Part shown: positions 36,264 to 46,309 of the stretch, piece after piece | Position numbering within the stretch: position 1 is the stretch's first letter | How the letters are laid out: the number at the start of each line of letters is the position of its first letter | NCBI GenBank assembly: GCA_021787985.1 | Contig: JAJYLG010000010.1 | Span: forward strand, 1-62,794 | Length of the DNA: 62,794 nucleotides | Reading direction: 5' to 3' | Origin: Chloroflexota bacterium | GTDB taxonomy: Bacteria; Chloroflexota; Dehalococcoidia; DSGV01 | Position numbers and translations under genes: made by a program | The notes under the pieces: generated by a model | What the model was told of the DNA's origin: nothing | What the model saw: the letters and a program-made list of their open reading frames with translations, nothing else | Database searches by the model: none

Positions 36264-37046
36264 ATGCGGGTGCTCGCAATCGGCGATATCGTCGGCCGCG
36301 CTGGACGCCAGGCGTTGACCGCCCTGCTGCCCGACCTCCGCACCCTGCACGAGGTCGACTACGTTATCGCCAATGGCGAGAATGCGGCTGCCGGCAAGGG
36401 GATCACGCCCCGCATCGCGCAGGAGCTGTTCGCCGCCGGCGTCGATGTGATCACCGGCGGCAACCACACCTTCGCGGTCAAGGAGATCGAGGCGGTGATC
36501 GACCATGAGCCGCGCCTGCTTCGGCCGGCCAACTACCCGGTCGCCGCGCCCGGCCATGGCATGGTCACCGTGGGCCGCCTCACCGTCATCAACCTCATCG
36601 GGCGCACCTTCATGCAGCCGGTCGACTGTCCCTTCCGCACGGTGGACACGCTGCTCGAGACCGTGCCCGCGGGGACGGTCGTGGTGGTCGATATGCACGC
36701 CGAGGCGACCAGCGAGAAGGTCGCCATGGGTTGGTACCTCGACGGGCGAGTCGCTGCCGTGGTGGGCACGCACACCCACGTGCCCACCGCCGACGCACGC
36801 CTGCTGCCCAGAGCCACCGCCGTCGTCACCGACCTGGGGATGACCGGCGCCGTGGACTCGATCATCGGTGATGACGTCGCCGCCGTGCTGCGGCGCTTCC
36901 TCACCGCCATGCCCACCCGGCTGACGCCCGCCGAGGGGCGCACCGTCATCGGCTCCGTGCTGATCGAGATCGACGAAGGGAGCGGCCGGGCCACCGACAT
37001 CCGCCGGCTTGACCCGGTCTACGAACCGTATGCCGAGCATCGGTGA
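36264..37046 (+). CDS. YmdB family metallophosphoesterase (TIGR00282)
   Basis: 260 residues from ATG at 36264, one base after rny. The dimetal site is spread over AIGDIVGRAGRQ, IANGENAA, TGGNHTF and GTHTHVPTADARLL. YmdB-like enzymes hydrolyse 2',3'-cyclic nucleotides and influence RNA turnover and development in Bacillus. Linkage with RNase Y is conserved and fits an RNA-related role. Confidence 0.93.
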   Translation: MRVLAIGDIVGRAGRQALTALLPDLRTLHEVDYVIANGENAAAGKGITPRIAQELFAAGVDVITGGNHTFAVKEIEAVIDHEPRLLRPANYPVAAPGHGMVTVGRLTVINLIGRTFMQPVDCPFRTVDTLLETVPAGTVVVVDMHAEATSEKVAMGWYLDGRVAAVVGTHTHVPTADARLLPRATAVVTDLGMTGAVDSIIGDDVAAVLRRFLTAMPTRLTPAEGRTVIGSVLIEIDEGSGRATDIRRLDPVYEPYAEHR

Positions 37047-37881
37047 CTTCCACCTGCACTCCACCTTCAGCGACGGCACGCTCGCGCCGGCCGAGCTGCT
37101 CGACCTGGCCGTCCGCAACGGCGTCCGCTATCTCGCCCTGACCGACCACGACTCCACCGAAGGGCTGCCGGCGATGCGCGCCGCCCTCGGCGGCCACCCC
37201 GGCGTGGTGCTCGTGGCGGGCGTCGAGCTGAGCTGCGACATCCCCGGCGACGAGGTGCACGTGCTCGGCTACTTCCTCGACGAGCACGACACTCACGTCC
37301 AGGAGCGGCTCCGGCGCTTGCGCGACGGTCGCGTCCGCCGCGCCGAGCGCATGGTCGAGAAGCTGAACGCGCTGGGTCTACCCATCACGTGGGAGCGCGT
37401 GCTGCAGATCGCGAACGGCGCCGCCGTGGGCCGCCCGCACATCGCACAGGCGCTACTCGAGAGCGACGCCATCGCAACGCTCAACGAGGCGTTCGAGCGC
37501 TACATCGGTCGCAACGGCCCGGCCTACGTCGAACGCGACCGCATGCTGCCGGCAGAGGCGGTCCGCTTCATCCGCGAGGCCGGCGGCGTCACGTCGCTGG
37601 CGCACCCGTCCTACGTCCGCCAGCTCGCGACCGTCCTACCGGAGATGGTGGAGGCCGGGCTTGACGGCATCGAGGTCTACTACAAGCAGTACGATGGCGA
37701 CCAGATCTCCCACTTCAAGACGCTGGCCGACCGCTATCGGCTGGTGGCCACCGGCGGCTCTGACTACCACGGCCTGCCGCGCGGCGACGAGCGCGAGCCG
37801 GGCGACATTCCCTTCCCGGACCTGGCGGTGCACCGCTTCGTGGAGCTGGGCGAGCGGGCCGTCGCGCGGGCCGGCCGATGA
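37030..37881 (+). CDS. PHP-domain phosphoesterase (YciV/TrpH-like)
   Basis: 283 residues from ATG at 37030, 17 bases inside the previous gene; a TTG at 37009 is the longer option. [22 protein letters not shown] and [11 protein letters not shown] supply the histidine and aspartate metal ligands of the PHP family. Members include 3',5'-nucleotide phosphatases and the 5'-3' exoribonuclease RNase AM. Placement after rny and ymdB suggests RNA or nucleotide turnover. Confidence 0.87.
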   Translation: MPSIGDFHLHSTFSDGTLAPAELLDLAVRNGVRYLALTDHDSTEGLPAMRAALGGHPGVVLVAGVELSCDIPGDEVHVLGYFLDEHDTHVQERLRRLRDGRVRRAERMVEKLNALGLPITWERVLQIANGAAVGRPHIAQALLESDAIATLNEAFERYIGRNGPAYVERDRMLPAEAVRFIREAGGVTSLAHPSYVRQLATVLPEMVEAGLDGIEVYYKQYDGDQISHFKTLADRYRLVATGGSDYHGLPRGDEREPGDIPFPDLAVHRFVELGERAVARAGR

Positions 37882-38312
37882 CCGCACTCGACGCCCGCGC
37901 CATCCAGGAGATCATCCCGCACCGCTTTCCGTTCCTGCTCGTCGACCGGGTCGATGCGCTGGTGCCGGGCGAGCGCGCCCGCGGCCGCAAGAGCGTGACC
38001 GCCGATGAGTGGTTCTTCCAAGGCCACTTCCCGGGCCGGCCGGTGATGCCCGGCGTGTTGATGGTCGAGGCGCTGGCGCAGCTCGGCGCCGTGGCGCTGC
38101 TCTCCGCGGAGCGGTTTCGCGGCAGGATCGCCTACTTCGCCGGCATCGACCACGTGCGTTTCCGCCGCGTGGTCGTGCCAGGCGACGTCCTCGAGCTGGA
38201 GGTCGAGATCACGCGCATGCACGGTCGTGTCGGCAAGGGTACGGCACGCGCGACGGTCGACGGCGAGCTGGCCGTCGAGGGCGAGCTCACGTTCGCGGTG
38301 GGCGATGCCTGA
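37878..38312 (+). CDS. fabZ: 3-hydroxyacyl-ACP dehydratase FabZ
   Basis: 144 residues, hot-dog fold, overlapping the PHP gene by 4 bases. FabZ dehydrates 3-hydroxyacyl-ACP in fatty acid synthesis. [14 protein letters not shown] opens the protein; the catalytic His is in [19 protein letters not shown] with the Glu in the same helix. Confidence 0.95.
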   Translation: MTALDARAIQEIIPHRFPFLLVDRVDALVPGERARGRKSVTADEWFFQGHFPGRPVMPGVLMVEALAQLGAVALLSAERFRGRIAYFAGIDHVRFRRVVVPGDVLELEVEITRMHGRVGKGTARATVDGELAVEGELTFAVGDA

Positions 38313-38814
38313 CGTCGAAGGCGCAGTGCGTTGCGCCCGCCATGCCGACACCGAGACCGAGCTCCGCTGCGGCCGCTGCGGGACGCCGATCTGCCCGCGC
38401 TGCATGGTGATGACACCCGTCGGCGCGCGCTGCCCGAGCTGCGCTCGCCCTACGGTGCACCCTGCCCTCCGAGCCGACCCGCTGCTCGTCGCGCGCGGCG
38501 TGGCCGCGGGACTGCTGGCGGGCGCGATGCTGGGCGCCGTGTGGGGATTCCTGCTGCCAAACTTCCGACTGCTCGGCTTCTTCGCGCTCTTCATCGGCGG
38601 CGGCATCGGCTACGCGGTGGCCTACGCCATCGGAGCGGCGACGCGGCGTCGACCGATCGCCGTGCTCGCCTGGGCCGCCGGGGCGGGAGTCGTGGCGGCG
38701 TACATGGTGCGCAGCCTGGTTGCCGTCGGAACGCCGCTGCCGATCAACGACCTGTGGGGCTACATCGCGGTCGTTGTCGGAGTGATCGTCGCGGCCAGCA
38801 CCTATCGGCGCTGA
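38305..38814 (+). CDS. B-box-type zinc finger membrane protein
   Basis: 169 residues from ATG at 38305 inside the end of fabZ. The N-terminus has a B-box-like cysteine array ([34 protein letters not shown]; about 9-49). Four membrane segments follow from residue 60 on. Such rhomboid-like short membrane proteins with N-terminal zinc fingers are frequent in high-GC phyla; no activity is known. It abuts the convergent small gene. Confidence 0.75.
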   Translation: MPDVEGAVRCARHADTETELRCGRCGTPICPRCMVMTPVGARCPSCARPTVHPALRADPLLVARGVAAGLLAGAMLGAVWGFLLPNFRLLGFFALFIGGGIGYAVAYAIGAATRRRPIAVLAWAAGAGVVAAYMVRSLVAVGTPLPINDLWGYIAVVVGVIVAASTYRR

Positions 38815-39126
38815 TCAGCGCAGAAACGCCCAGAGGATCAGCAAGCCCGCGAGCAACGCCGCGATCGTGATGAAGACACGGCGCAGCTCGCGCGTCACGT
38901 AGCGGTAATCGGTGAGCGGCAGCCCGCGGAGCAACGGGTCGGAGGTGCGTTGCTCGACCAGCTCCTCCACACGGATGGGATGCTCCACCATCTCGAGCGC
39001 GCGCCGCTGCGAGTGCACGCGGCGTGCCACGGGGTGCACCTGCGGCGCCGTCGAGCGGGCCGGCGTGCCATGGTCAACCTGTTGCTTCTTCCGCTGCGGC
39101 GCGGAAGTGGTTCGACGGCGGGCCAA
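38815..39126 (-). CDS. Small C-terminally anchored membrane protein
   Basis: 103 residues from TTG at 39126, which has GGGAG 8 bases upstream and reads (M)ARRRTTSAPQRKKQQ. A GTG at 39159 lies inside a TATAGT that looks like the -10 (39158-39163), so the shorter start is preferred. The protein is basic and polar until one hydrophobic C-terminal helix VFITIAALLAGLLILWAFL. No family recognised. Confidence 0.5.
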   Translation of the reverse strand: MARRRTTSAPQRKKQQVDHGTPARSTAPQVHPVARRVHSQRRALEMVEHPIRVEELVEQRTSDPLLRGLPLTDYRYVTRELRRVFITIAALLAGLLILWAFLR

Positions 39127-39225
39127 GGGCGAGCTCCCGGAATGTGGCTCTCTGCCCACTATACGGGCCGCGGACGGACAGCGTCCAACCGAGTAGTGTC
39201 GGCATTCACCGGGCCCTCCCGAGCG

Positions 39226-39255
39226 TTGACTCCATGGCGATCCGCCACGTACGAT
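39226..39255 (+). promoter_or_regulatory. Promoter of tRNA-Asp
   Basis: TTGACT (39226-39231), 18 bases, TACGAT (39250-39255). A 7-bp inverted repeat GCCCGGA/TCCGGGC lies in the leader before the tRNA. Confidence 0.6.
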
Positions 39256-39301
39256 GATGCCGCCCGGAAGCAGCGTTGGCCGCCTCCGGGCGTTTCAGCG
39301 C

Positions 39302-39378
39302 GGTCGTGTGGTGTAGAGGCCGAACACGCTGCCCTGTCAAGGCAGAGATCGCCGGTTCGAATCCGGTCACGACCGCCA
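39302..39378 (+). tRNA. tRNA-Asp (anticodon GTC)
   Basis: The acceptor arms GGTCGTG (39302-39308) and CACGACC (39368-39374) pair fully. The anticodon arm CTGCC-CTGTCAA-GGCAG gives anticodon GTC. The T arm carries the GGTTCGAAT sequence. Discriminator G is followed by an encoded CCA (39376-39378). Confidence 0.97.
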
Positions 39379-39457
39379 CCCCGCGGCCACCAACGGGCCT
39401 CCGCCCGCCCTTTCCCCTCTGCTAGGATGAGGCCACGACCCCTGGAGGCGAGGCGCC

Positions 39458-39787
39458 GTGCCGCTCTACGTCTACCTCTGCCGTGACTGCGGGCAGGAGA
39501 CCCAGCAACTCGTGCGCAGCATCAGCGGCGCCCAGCCGCTGGAGCGATGCGGCGAGTGCGGCGGCGCCCACATCGAGCGCACGTTGACCACCGCCGCCTA
39601 CCACCGCTCGTTCCAGACCCGACTCGAGCAGCTCGACCCGCGGGTGGAGCGTGAGATCGCGGCCAAGGACTACCTCCAGCCGGGCCAGGACCGGCTCGAC
39701 CGCCTCAATATGGACTTCGCCGGGAGGCCGGACAAGGCCGAGGGCGACCTCGCGGATCGCGCCGGCCGAAGCGCCCACCGCCAGTGA
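39458..39787 (+). CDS. FmdB-type zinc ribbon protein
   Basis: 109 residues from GTG at 39458. The first 42 residues MPLYVYLCRDCGQETQ...ERCGECGGAHIERTL form an FmdB/CxxC regulatory zinc ribbon. The rest is charged and probably unstructured. Function unknown; FmdB proteins are named from amidase/formamidase loci. It overlaps the next gene by 4 bases. Confidence 0.85.
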   Translation: MPLYVYLCRDCGQETQQLVRSISGAQPLERCGECGGAHIERTLTTAAYHRSFQTRLEQLDPRVEREIAAKDYLQPGQDRLDRLNMDFAGRPDKAEGDLADRAGRSAHRQ

Positions 39788-40158
39788 GCACGGCCGCTCC
39801 GCGGATGCCAGCGTCCGACGACCCCCGCACCGCCGCCTCGAGCGCCGACCGTCACTCGCGCAGCACGTTGCGCCGGCGCGTCATGCGGTTGCCGGCACGC
39901 CGCAAAGTGACGCTCCTCGCAGCGCTCGTGCGTGACCGCCGAGTGCCGCTTCGCTCACGCGCGCCCCTGCTAGTTGTCGCGGGCTACGTGCTCCTCCCCA
40001 TCGATCTCATCCCCGACTTCATCCCTGTCCTCGGCCAGCTCGATGACCTCCTGGTGGGCGCGCTTGGTCTCGGCCTCTTCCTCCGACTCTGCCCCGCACA
40101 CGTAGTCGACGAGCATCTCCAGCGCCTGGAAGAGGACCGGCCGTCCCGCGTCGACTGA
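39784..40158 (+). CDS. DUF1232 (YkvA-like) membrane protein
   Basis: 124 residues from GTG at 39784. After a polar arginine-rich start, RRVPLRSRAPLLVVAGYVLLPIDLIPDFIPVLGQLDDL is the DUF1232 signature, a conserved pair of short hydrophobic helices with the PIDLIPDFIP turn. Function unknown. Confidence 0.87.
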   Translation: MSTAAPRMPASDDPRTAASSADRHSRSTLRRRVMRLPARRKVTLLAALVRDRRVPLRSRAPLLVVAGYVLLPIDLIPDFIPVLGQLDDLLVGALGLGLFLRLCPAHVVDEHLQRLEEDRPSRVD

Positions 40159-40257
40159 CGGCGCGGCGCCCCGCCGCGGCTTGCGCCCCACTGGGGTTGA
40201 CCGTAGGGTAGGGCTTGCACGACGACCGTATCAGTACAAGGAGGATCGGTACTCGCG

Positions 40258-41151
40258 GTGGGAAACCGGCTCGAGGGCAAGGTTGCGATTGTGACGGGCG
40301 CGGGCCGCGGCATTGGCCGCGCCGAGGCGCTCGCCTTGGCGGCTGAGGGGTGCCGCGTCCTCGTCAACGACTATGGCGGCGGCCCGTTCGGCGAACAGGG
40401 CTCGGGCGTCAACCCGGCGGACGAGGTGGTGGCCGAGGTCAAGAAGATGGGTGGCGACGGGATCGCCAACTACGACTCGGTGTCCGATTACGCCGCCGGC
40501 GAGCGCATGGTCCAGTCCTGCCTCGACCGGTGGGGGCGGCTCGACATCCTGGTTAACAACGCCGGCATCCTGCGTGACCGCATGATCTTCAACATGACCG
40601 AGGAGGACTGGGACCTCGTCATCGCCGTCCACCTCAAGGGCCACTTCACGGTCACGCGTCCGGCGTCGGCGCTCTTCCGCCAGCAGCGTGGCGGCCGCAT
40701 CATCAACACGTCGTCGGAGTCGGGCCTGGGCAATATGGGGCAAGCGAATTATAGCGCCGCCAAGGAAGCGATCATCGGCCTGACCCGCACGATCGCCCGC
40801 GACCTGGGGCGCTACGGTGTTACCGTCAACGCCATCCGGCCGCGCGCCGGCACCCGCTTGACGCTGTCGGACCAGCTCAGGCAGGCGAACCCACAGATCG
40901 CCCAGATGCTCGCCCAGCAGACGCCGGAGATGGTCGCACCGCTCGTCGCCTATCTGGCGACTGACAAGGCAGCGAACGTCAACGGCCGCAATTTCCTCGT
41001 CGGTGGCGACCTCATCGGCCTCTACAGCGAGCCAGACGTGGTGAAGCAGATGACCCGCGCGGGCGGCTGGACCGTGGATGCCATCGAGCAGGAGTTCGAG
41101 AAGCAGCTCGGGCCCCTCGTCAACCCCTGGGCCCCCAAGCCTGCCTCCTGA
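40258..41151 (+). CDS. Short-chain dehydrogenase/reductase
   Basis: 297 residues from GTG at 40258; AAGGAGG lies 13 bases upstream, a long but possible spacing. The Rossmann motif VTGAGRGIGRAEA, NNAGILRDRM, the catalytic Ser in NTSSESG and YSAAK are present. The N-terminus and VNDYGG stretch resemble the dehydrogenase part of peroxisomal multifunctional enzyme type 2, which acts on 3-hydroxyacyl-CoA, but the substrate is not certain. About 300 residues, longer than the 250 core because of a C-terminal extension. Confidence 0.88.
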   Translation: MGNRLEGKVAIVTGAGRGIGRAEALALAAEGCRVLVNDYGGGPFGEQGSGVNPADEVVAEVKKMGGDGIANYDSVSDYAAGERMVQSCLDRWGRLDILVNNAGILRDRMIFNMTEEDWDLVIAVHLKGHFTVTRPASALFRQQRGGRIINTSSESGLGNMGQANYSAAKEAIIGLTRTIARDLGRYGVTVNAIRPRAGTRLTLSDQLRQANPQIAQMLAQQTPEMVAPLVAYLATDKAANVNGRNFLVGGDLIGLYSEPDVVKQMTRAGGWTVDAIEQEFEKQLGPLVNPWAPKPAS

Positions 41152-41222
41152 CCAGCCGGCCGGGGCAGAACGTCACGCGGGGGAGCCGACCGGCTCCCCC
41201 GTTTCGCGCCCCGGAGGCGCTG

Positions 41223-42017
41223 CTATCGCGTCACGAGGTTTGCCCACAGCACCGGCGTCGGCTGGGCGGCGGGCTCGAGCGCGACGACGACCCGGTAGTC
41301 GGAGCGCTTCCAGCGCTCCAGGTCCACGCTCACGACCGCCGTGCCGCCCTGAGGCTGCAGGGCGCCGCCGTCGAACCGGTCGCCCGACGGGCCCCACAGC
41401 CACAGATGGTAGTGCTGACCCCGGGGCGGCGGCGGAAGCCCGTCGATCACCAATGAGCAGCGGCTGTATTCCGGGTCCCACAGCACCACGGCGGCCGCTG
41501 ATTCCAGCGACGGCGCCTTCTCCATCGGCAGGCTCACAACGTCTCGCCCCTCGGCGAGCATGCGCAACACCGGCGCCACCTCGCGCGAGCGTGCCGCCTC
41601 GCGCTCCAGCCAGGCGTTGCGCGAGTCCAACCGCAGCACCTCGACCTGAAGGAACGCCGCCCAGCCGACCACCACGACCGCCGCCACCGCCCCAGTCGCC
41701 CACCACAGCCGCCGGCGCGACCACCAGCGTGGCCAGCCGACGCGCGCCGACACGCCGGCAGCAGCGAGCGTCCCGGCAGCGCGTTCGCCGTGCTCGGCGT
41801 GGACGCGAGTCAGCACGCGCGCCCGCAACGACTCGGGCGCGCGGGTACCCGGCACCGTCAAGGCGATGGCGGACGCCACCGCTTCGAGCTCGCGCAGCTC
41901 ACGACGGCACTCCGCGCAGCTCTCGAGGTGGGCGCGCAGCTCGCCGGCTTCCTCCCCGTCCACGGCGCCCAGCGCCAGCAGCGGCAGCGCTTCGCGCGTC
42001 TCGTCGCACGTCAGCAC
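41223..42017 (-). CDS. Anti-sigma factor (zf-HC2/RskA type)
   Basis: 264 residues. The zinc anti-sigma motif HLESCAECRRELRELE (about 29-44) is followed by one membrane helix (about 100-125) and an extracytoplasmic RskA-like domain ending LVTR. It starts one base after the sigma factor gene, so the pair is co-transcribed. The membrane helix suggests release of the sigma factor by an envelope signal, possibly regulated proteolysis. Confidence 0.9.
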   Translation of the reverse strand: MLTCDETREALPLLALGAVDGEEAGELRAHLESCAECRRELRELEAVASAIALTVPGTRAPESLRARVLTRVHAEHGERAAGTLAAAGVSARVGWPRWWSRRRLWWATGAVAAVVVVGWAAFLQVEVLRLDSRNAWLEREAARSREVAPVLRMLAEGRDVVSLPMEKAPSLESAAAVVLWDPEYSRCSLVIDGLPPPPRGQHYHLWLWGPSGDRFDGGALQPQGGTAVVSVDLERWKRSDYRVVVALEPAAQPTPVLWANLVTR

Positions 42018-42018
42018 G

Positions 42019-42684
42019 TCACCGCTCCTCGGTGACCAGGCCGGCCAGCGTCAGCCGCAGCTTCTGCATCGCCAGCCGCGCGCGCGTCTTGACCGTGCCC
42101 AGGGGCACCTGCAGTCGCTCGGAGATCTCGCGCTGCGACAGCCCGTCGAAGTAAGCCAACTCCACCACCCGGCGCTGCTCCTCGGGGAGCGAGCTCATCG
42201 CCGCGCGGACCAGCCGGGTATCGGAAGCGACCTCGGCCGCGAGCTGGGGGTCTTCTGCCGAGCCGTCCACGGGCTCCGGTGCATCCTCCGGCGGTCGGTA
42301 CTCCACCGCGCGCCGGCGGCCCTGGCTCCGCACCATGTCCAGCGCCCGGTTCCGCGTCACCGACGCCAGCCACACGGCGAACTTCCCCCGCTCCGGCTCG
42401 AAGCGCCACGGCTCGCGCCATACGCGCAGGAACACGTCCTGCGCCACGTCCTGCGCAGTCGCCGCATCGCGGAGCACGCGCAGCGACACGCTGTAGACCA
42501 GGTCCGCGTACCGCGAATAGACGACGGCAAACGCCCGCTCGTCGCCCCTCCCGATCCGCTCGAGCAACTCGCGGTCACTGGCGTGCTGCCCGTCCACCCC
42601 GCCCCCGCGATTCCCCGGCGCAGCGTCCACTGGCGATACGCCCTGCCCCCGGTCGCTGGATGCATCGGTCCCCGGTCGACACAT
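42019..42684 (-). CDS. RNA polymerase ECF sigma factor
   Basis: 221 residues from ATG at 42684; the frame opens at 42723, but a TACAAT -10 candidate (42697-42702) lies inside that extension. GTG at 42597 (VDGQHASDRELLE) is another option. Region 2 shows DAATAQDVAQDVFLRVW and VTRNRALDMVRSQ; region 4 shows LPEEQRRVVELAYFDGLSQ and VPLGTVKTRARLAM. The overlapping anti-sigma gene and the divergent HtrA lipoprotein suggest an envelope stress circuit, similar to SigK/RskA. Confidence 0.93.
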   Translation of the reverse strand: MCRPGTDASSDRGQGVSPVDAAPGNRGGGVDGQHASDRELLERIGRGDERAFAVVYSRYADLVYSVSLRVLRDAATAQDVAQDVFLRVWREPWRFEPERGKFAVWLASVTRNRALDMVRSQGRRRAVEYRPPEDAPEPVDGSAEDPQLAAEVASDTRLVRAAMSSLPEEQRRVVELAYFDGLSQREISERLQVPLGTVKTRARLAMQKLRLTLAGLVTEER

Positions 42685-42818
42685 CCGCGTGCAGGCATTG
42701 TAACGCCCGGATCGCCGTTCCATTTAACCTGCCGTTATCCCTCGCTTATGCGCGGCGCGACCGATCGCCCCGCTCACCCGCCGTACGCTGAACCTGGTTA
42801 CGAACACTGGAGGCCAAG

Positions 42819-43994
<1,176 letters not shown>

Positions 43995-44028
43995 TCGTCT
44001 CGCCTCCTCCGAAGGCTGCTTGGGATGA

Positions 44029-44050
44029 GAGCGGCGCCTCGGCGCCGCTC
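44029..44050 (+). terminator. Hairpin after htrA
   Basis: GAGCGGCGC and GCGCCGCTC form a perfect 9-bp stem around CTCG, 35 bases past the htrA stop. It lacks a T-tract, so termination is inferred from position. Confidence 0.5.
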
Positions 44051-44056
44051 CCGCCG

Positions 44057-44062
44057 TATACT
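44057..44062 (+). promoter_or_regulatory. -10 element for the flavin reductase gene
   Basis: TATACT, 34 bases before the preferred start and just after the htrA hairpin. No clear -35, since that position falls in the hairpin. Confidence 0.45.
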
Positions 44063-44096
44063 CGCCCTTGGGACACCGTGAGTGGGGAGGATGAGA

Positions 44097-44582
44097 ATGG
44101 ACGAACATGTCGAGGCCGCCAAGAAGGCGGCGCTGCTGATGATCCCGTATGGGCTGTATGTGCTGGGGACCAAGGACGGCGCGGAGATCGACGCCGGCAC
44201 CATCAACTGGGTGACGCAGTGCTCCTTCAAGCCGCCGCTGGTGGCGATGGGTGTCAAGCAGGACAGCAAGCTGTACGGCATGCTTGCCAGCTCCAGGGTG
44301 TTCGCCCTGTCGTTCCTCGAGTCCGGCCAGAAGGAGATCGCGTTCGCTTTCTTCCGCCCCATCCATGTCGACCGCGACATGATCAGCGGCCACCACTACG
44401 AGCTGCACCAGACGGGGGCGCCGGTGATCGCCACAGCGGCTGGCTGGGTCGAGGGGCGTGTCGTGGGTGAGGTGGCCATCGGCGATCACAGTTGCGTCGT
44501 CGGCGAGGTGACGAACGCGGGCCTGAAGCGCGACACCCGGCTGCTCACGCTCGAGGAGTGCGGAGTGAAGTACGGCGGCTGA
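44097..44582 (+). CDS. Flavin reductase family protein (FMN-binding split barrel)
   Basis: 161 residues from ATG at 44097; GGGGAGG at 44084-44090 sits 6 bases upstream, so the in-frame GTG 44082 and ATG 44091 are less likely. IPYGLYVLGTKDG, then NWVTQCSFKPPLVAMGV match flavin reductase-like proteins that bind FMN and reduce it with NAD(P)H. Partner oxygenase not seen nearby. Confidence 0.88.
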   Translation: MDEHVEAAKKAALLMIPYGLYVLGTKDGAEIDAGTINWVTQCSFKPPLVAMGVKQDSKLYGMLASSRVFALSFLESGQKEIAFAFFRPIHVDRDMISGHHYELHQTGAPVIATAAGWVEGRVVGEVAIGDHSCVVGEVTNAGLKRDTRLLTLEECGVKYGG

Positions 44583-44628
44583 ACCCGGGCAATTCTCCCG
44601 TGCGGGCGCCGGCCGGCCGCGCATCCGC

Positions 44629-44634
44629 TAGCAT
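44629..44634 (+). promoter_or_regulatory. -10 element for a leaderless transcript
   Basis: TAGCAT, followed by exactly six bases and then the GTG start of the 90-residue gene; no Shine-Dalgarno sequence. Confidence 0.45.
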
Positions 44635-44640
44635 GAACGC

Positions 44641-44913
44641 GTGACGAGCCCACTGCAGGAGAAGGCTCCCGGCCACGACCAACGGCGCTGCCGCTTTCTG
44701 CAGCCCAACCCGGGGTTCGACCGTACGGGGATCCCCGACGGCGTCGACCGGACGCGCATGCCGCTGTTCCTGTGCATGGTCCAGGGCAAGCCGCTGATCA
44801 CGACCATGCGCAAGTGCAGGTTCTGCCGTGAGACCGGGCTCTGGTATCAACCGCGCGGAGACAGCCCGGACTTCGCCTCCGTCCCGGCCGGGAGCGCGGC
44901 CGACCCCGCGTGA
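44641..44913 (+). CDS. Small hypothetical protein with CxxC
   Basis: 90 residues from GTG. I do not recognise a family. RRCRFLQPNPGFDRTGIPDGVDRTRMPLF looks conserved in style, and KCRFCRE carries a CxxC pair that could bind metal with the upstream Cys. It overlaps the next gene by 4 bases (GTGA), supporting translation. The leaderless -10 supports this start. Confidence 0.55.
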   Translation: MTSPLQEKAPGHDQRRCRFLQPNPGFDRTGIPDGVDRTRMPLFLCMVQGKPLITTMRKCRFCRETGLWYQPRGDSPDFASVPAGSAADPA

Positions 44914-45734
44914 GCTTCTCGGCCATCGACGCCTCCGGCCGCCGGGTGACGCTCGCCCTGCCGCCACGGCGTATCGTCAGCCTCGTTCCCAGCTTGACCG
45001 AGCTCTGCTTCGCCCTCGGCGCCGGCGACCGCGTCGTCGGCGTCACACGCTTCTGCGAGCAGCCGCCCGACGCGCGCAGGCTCGCCCGTATCGTGGGTGG
45101 CACCAAGGACCCGCGCATCGACCGCGTCCTGGCGCTCGACCCGGACCTGGTCATCGTCTCGCTCGAGGAGAACCGCAAAGAGGACGTGGAGGCGATCGAG
45201 ACGGCGGGCGTCGTCACCTGGCGCACCTTGCTCGAGGATGTGCCGGCGAGCGTCGCGTTGGTCCGTCAGCTTGGCCGCGCGCTCGCCGCGGAGGCGCCCG
45301 CCGACGCGCTCGCCGCCGCCATCGCGGACGCGCTGGCCACGCCGCCGCCCGCCCCGCCGGTGCGCTACTTCTGCCCCATCTGGCGTCACCCGTACATGAT
45401 CGCCGCCACCGACACGTACATGTCGGACATCCTCGCCCGCGCGGGGGGCGAGGGCGTGCTCGCGCGGCCGTCAGGCGGCGGCCCGCACTACTTCGAGGTC
45501 AGCCTGGCCGATGTAGCGGCGGCCGCGCCAGCGGTGGTCCTGCTGCCGAGCGAGCCGTACCCGTTCGCCCCGAAGCACCTGCCGGAGATCGAAGACTCGC
45601 TGGGCGATACCCCTGCGTGGCGTGCAGGCCACGTGCACCTCATCGATGGCAAGGACGTCGCCTGGTACGGCCCGCGCACCCCCGCCGCGCTCGCGCGCCT
45701 ACGGAGCATCTTCGCGGCCCTGCGACCGGCCTGA
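44910..45734 (+). CDS. Helical-backbone metal receptor (BtuF/FepB-like) without signal peptide
   Basis: 274 residues from GTG at 44910. The fold is that of cobalamin/iron-siderophore binding proteins: IVSLVPSLTELCFALGAGDRVVGVT, then IDRVLALDPDLVIVS, and a second lobe with MSDILARAGGEG. No signal peptide or lipobox is present and no permease or ATPase genes are adjacent, so it may be a cytosolic member of the family. Given the B12-dependent NrdJ, corrinoid binding is possible but unproved. Confidence 0.8.
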   Translation: MSFSAIDASGRRVTLALPPRRIVSLVPSLTELCFALGAGDRVVGVTRFCEQPPDARRLARIVGGTKDPRIDRVLALDPDLVIVSLEENRKEDVEAIETAGVVTWRTLLEDVPASVALVRQLGRALAAEAPADALAAAIADALATPPPAPPVRYFCPIWRHPYMIAATDTYMSDILARAGGEGVLARPSGGGPHYFEVSLADVAAAAPAVVLLPSEPYPFAPKHLPEIEDSLGDTPAWRAGHVHLIDGKDVAWYGPRTPAALARLRSIFAALRPA

Positions 45735-45741
45735 GCCGCCG

Positions 45742-46299
45742 CTACTGGTTCAGCCCGATCTGCTCCGCAACCGGCTTGAGCGCCTCGATGACGAAGCCGA
45801 TCTGCTCGTCCAGGTCGACGCCCAGCCGTTCAGCCCCCCGGACGATGTCCTCGCGGTTCACCTGCCGCGCGAACGCCTTGTCCTTCATCTTCTTGCGCAC
45901 CGACTGCACCGTGAGCTCGGTCAGGCTCCGGTTCGGCTTGACCAGCGCGCAGGCGATCACGAACCCCGCCAGCTCGTCGTACGCGTAGATCGCCCGGTCC
46001 ATCGGCCCGCGTGGCTCGTAGCCCGAGTAGTCGGCGTGGCACTGGATGGCGTGGATGATATCCTCCGGCACGCCGCGCTCCCGCAGCAGCGGCGCACCGT
46101 CCCTCGGGTGCCGCTCAGCGTCCGGGTGGATCTCCCAGTCGAAGTCGTGCAGCAGGCCGACGATTCCCCACGTCTCCTCGTCACCGCCGTACTTGCGCGC
46201 GCCGGCGCGCATCACCGCCTCGACGCTCATGGCGTGCTTGCGCAGGCTGTCGGTCTTGGTGAACTCCTCGAGGATGTGCATCGCCTGGTCGCGGTCCAT
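45742..46299 (-). CDS. HD-domain hydrolase
   Basis: 185 residues with AAGGAGGGG before the ATG. Metal ligands lie in LRKHAMSVEAVM, VGLLHDFDWEIHPD and IIHAIQCHADYSG. It matches the predicted HD-superfamily hydrolases of COG2316. Substrate unknown, probably a nucleotide or phosphomonoester. It lies 10 bases after the membrane protein gene. Confidence 0.85.
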   Translation of the reverse strand: MDRDQAMHILEEFTKTDSLRKHAMSVEAVMRAGARKYGGDEETWGIVGLLHDFDWEIHPDAERHPRDGAPLLRERGVPEDIIHAIQCHADYSGYEPRGPMDRAIYAYDELAGFVIACALVKPNRSLTELTVQSVRKKMKDKAFARQVNREDIVRGAERLGVDLDEQIGFVIEALKPVAEQIGLNQ

Positions 46300-46309
46300 G
46301 TCCCCTCCT

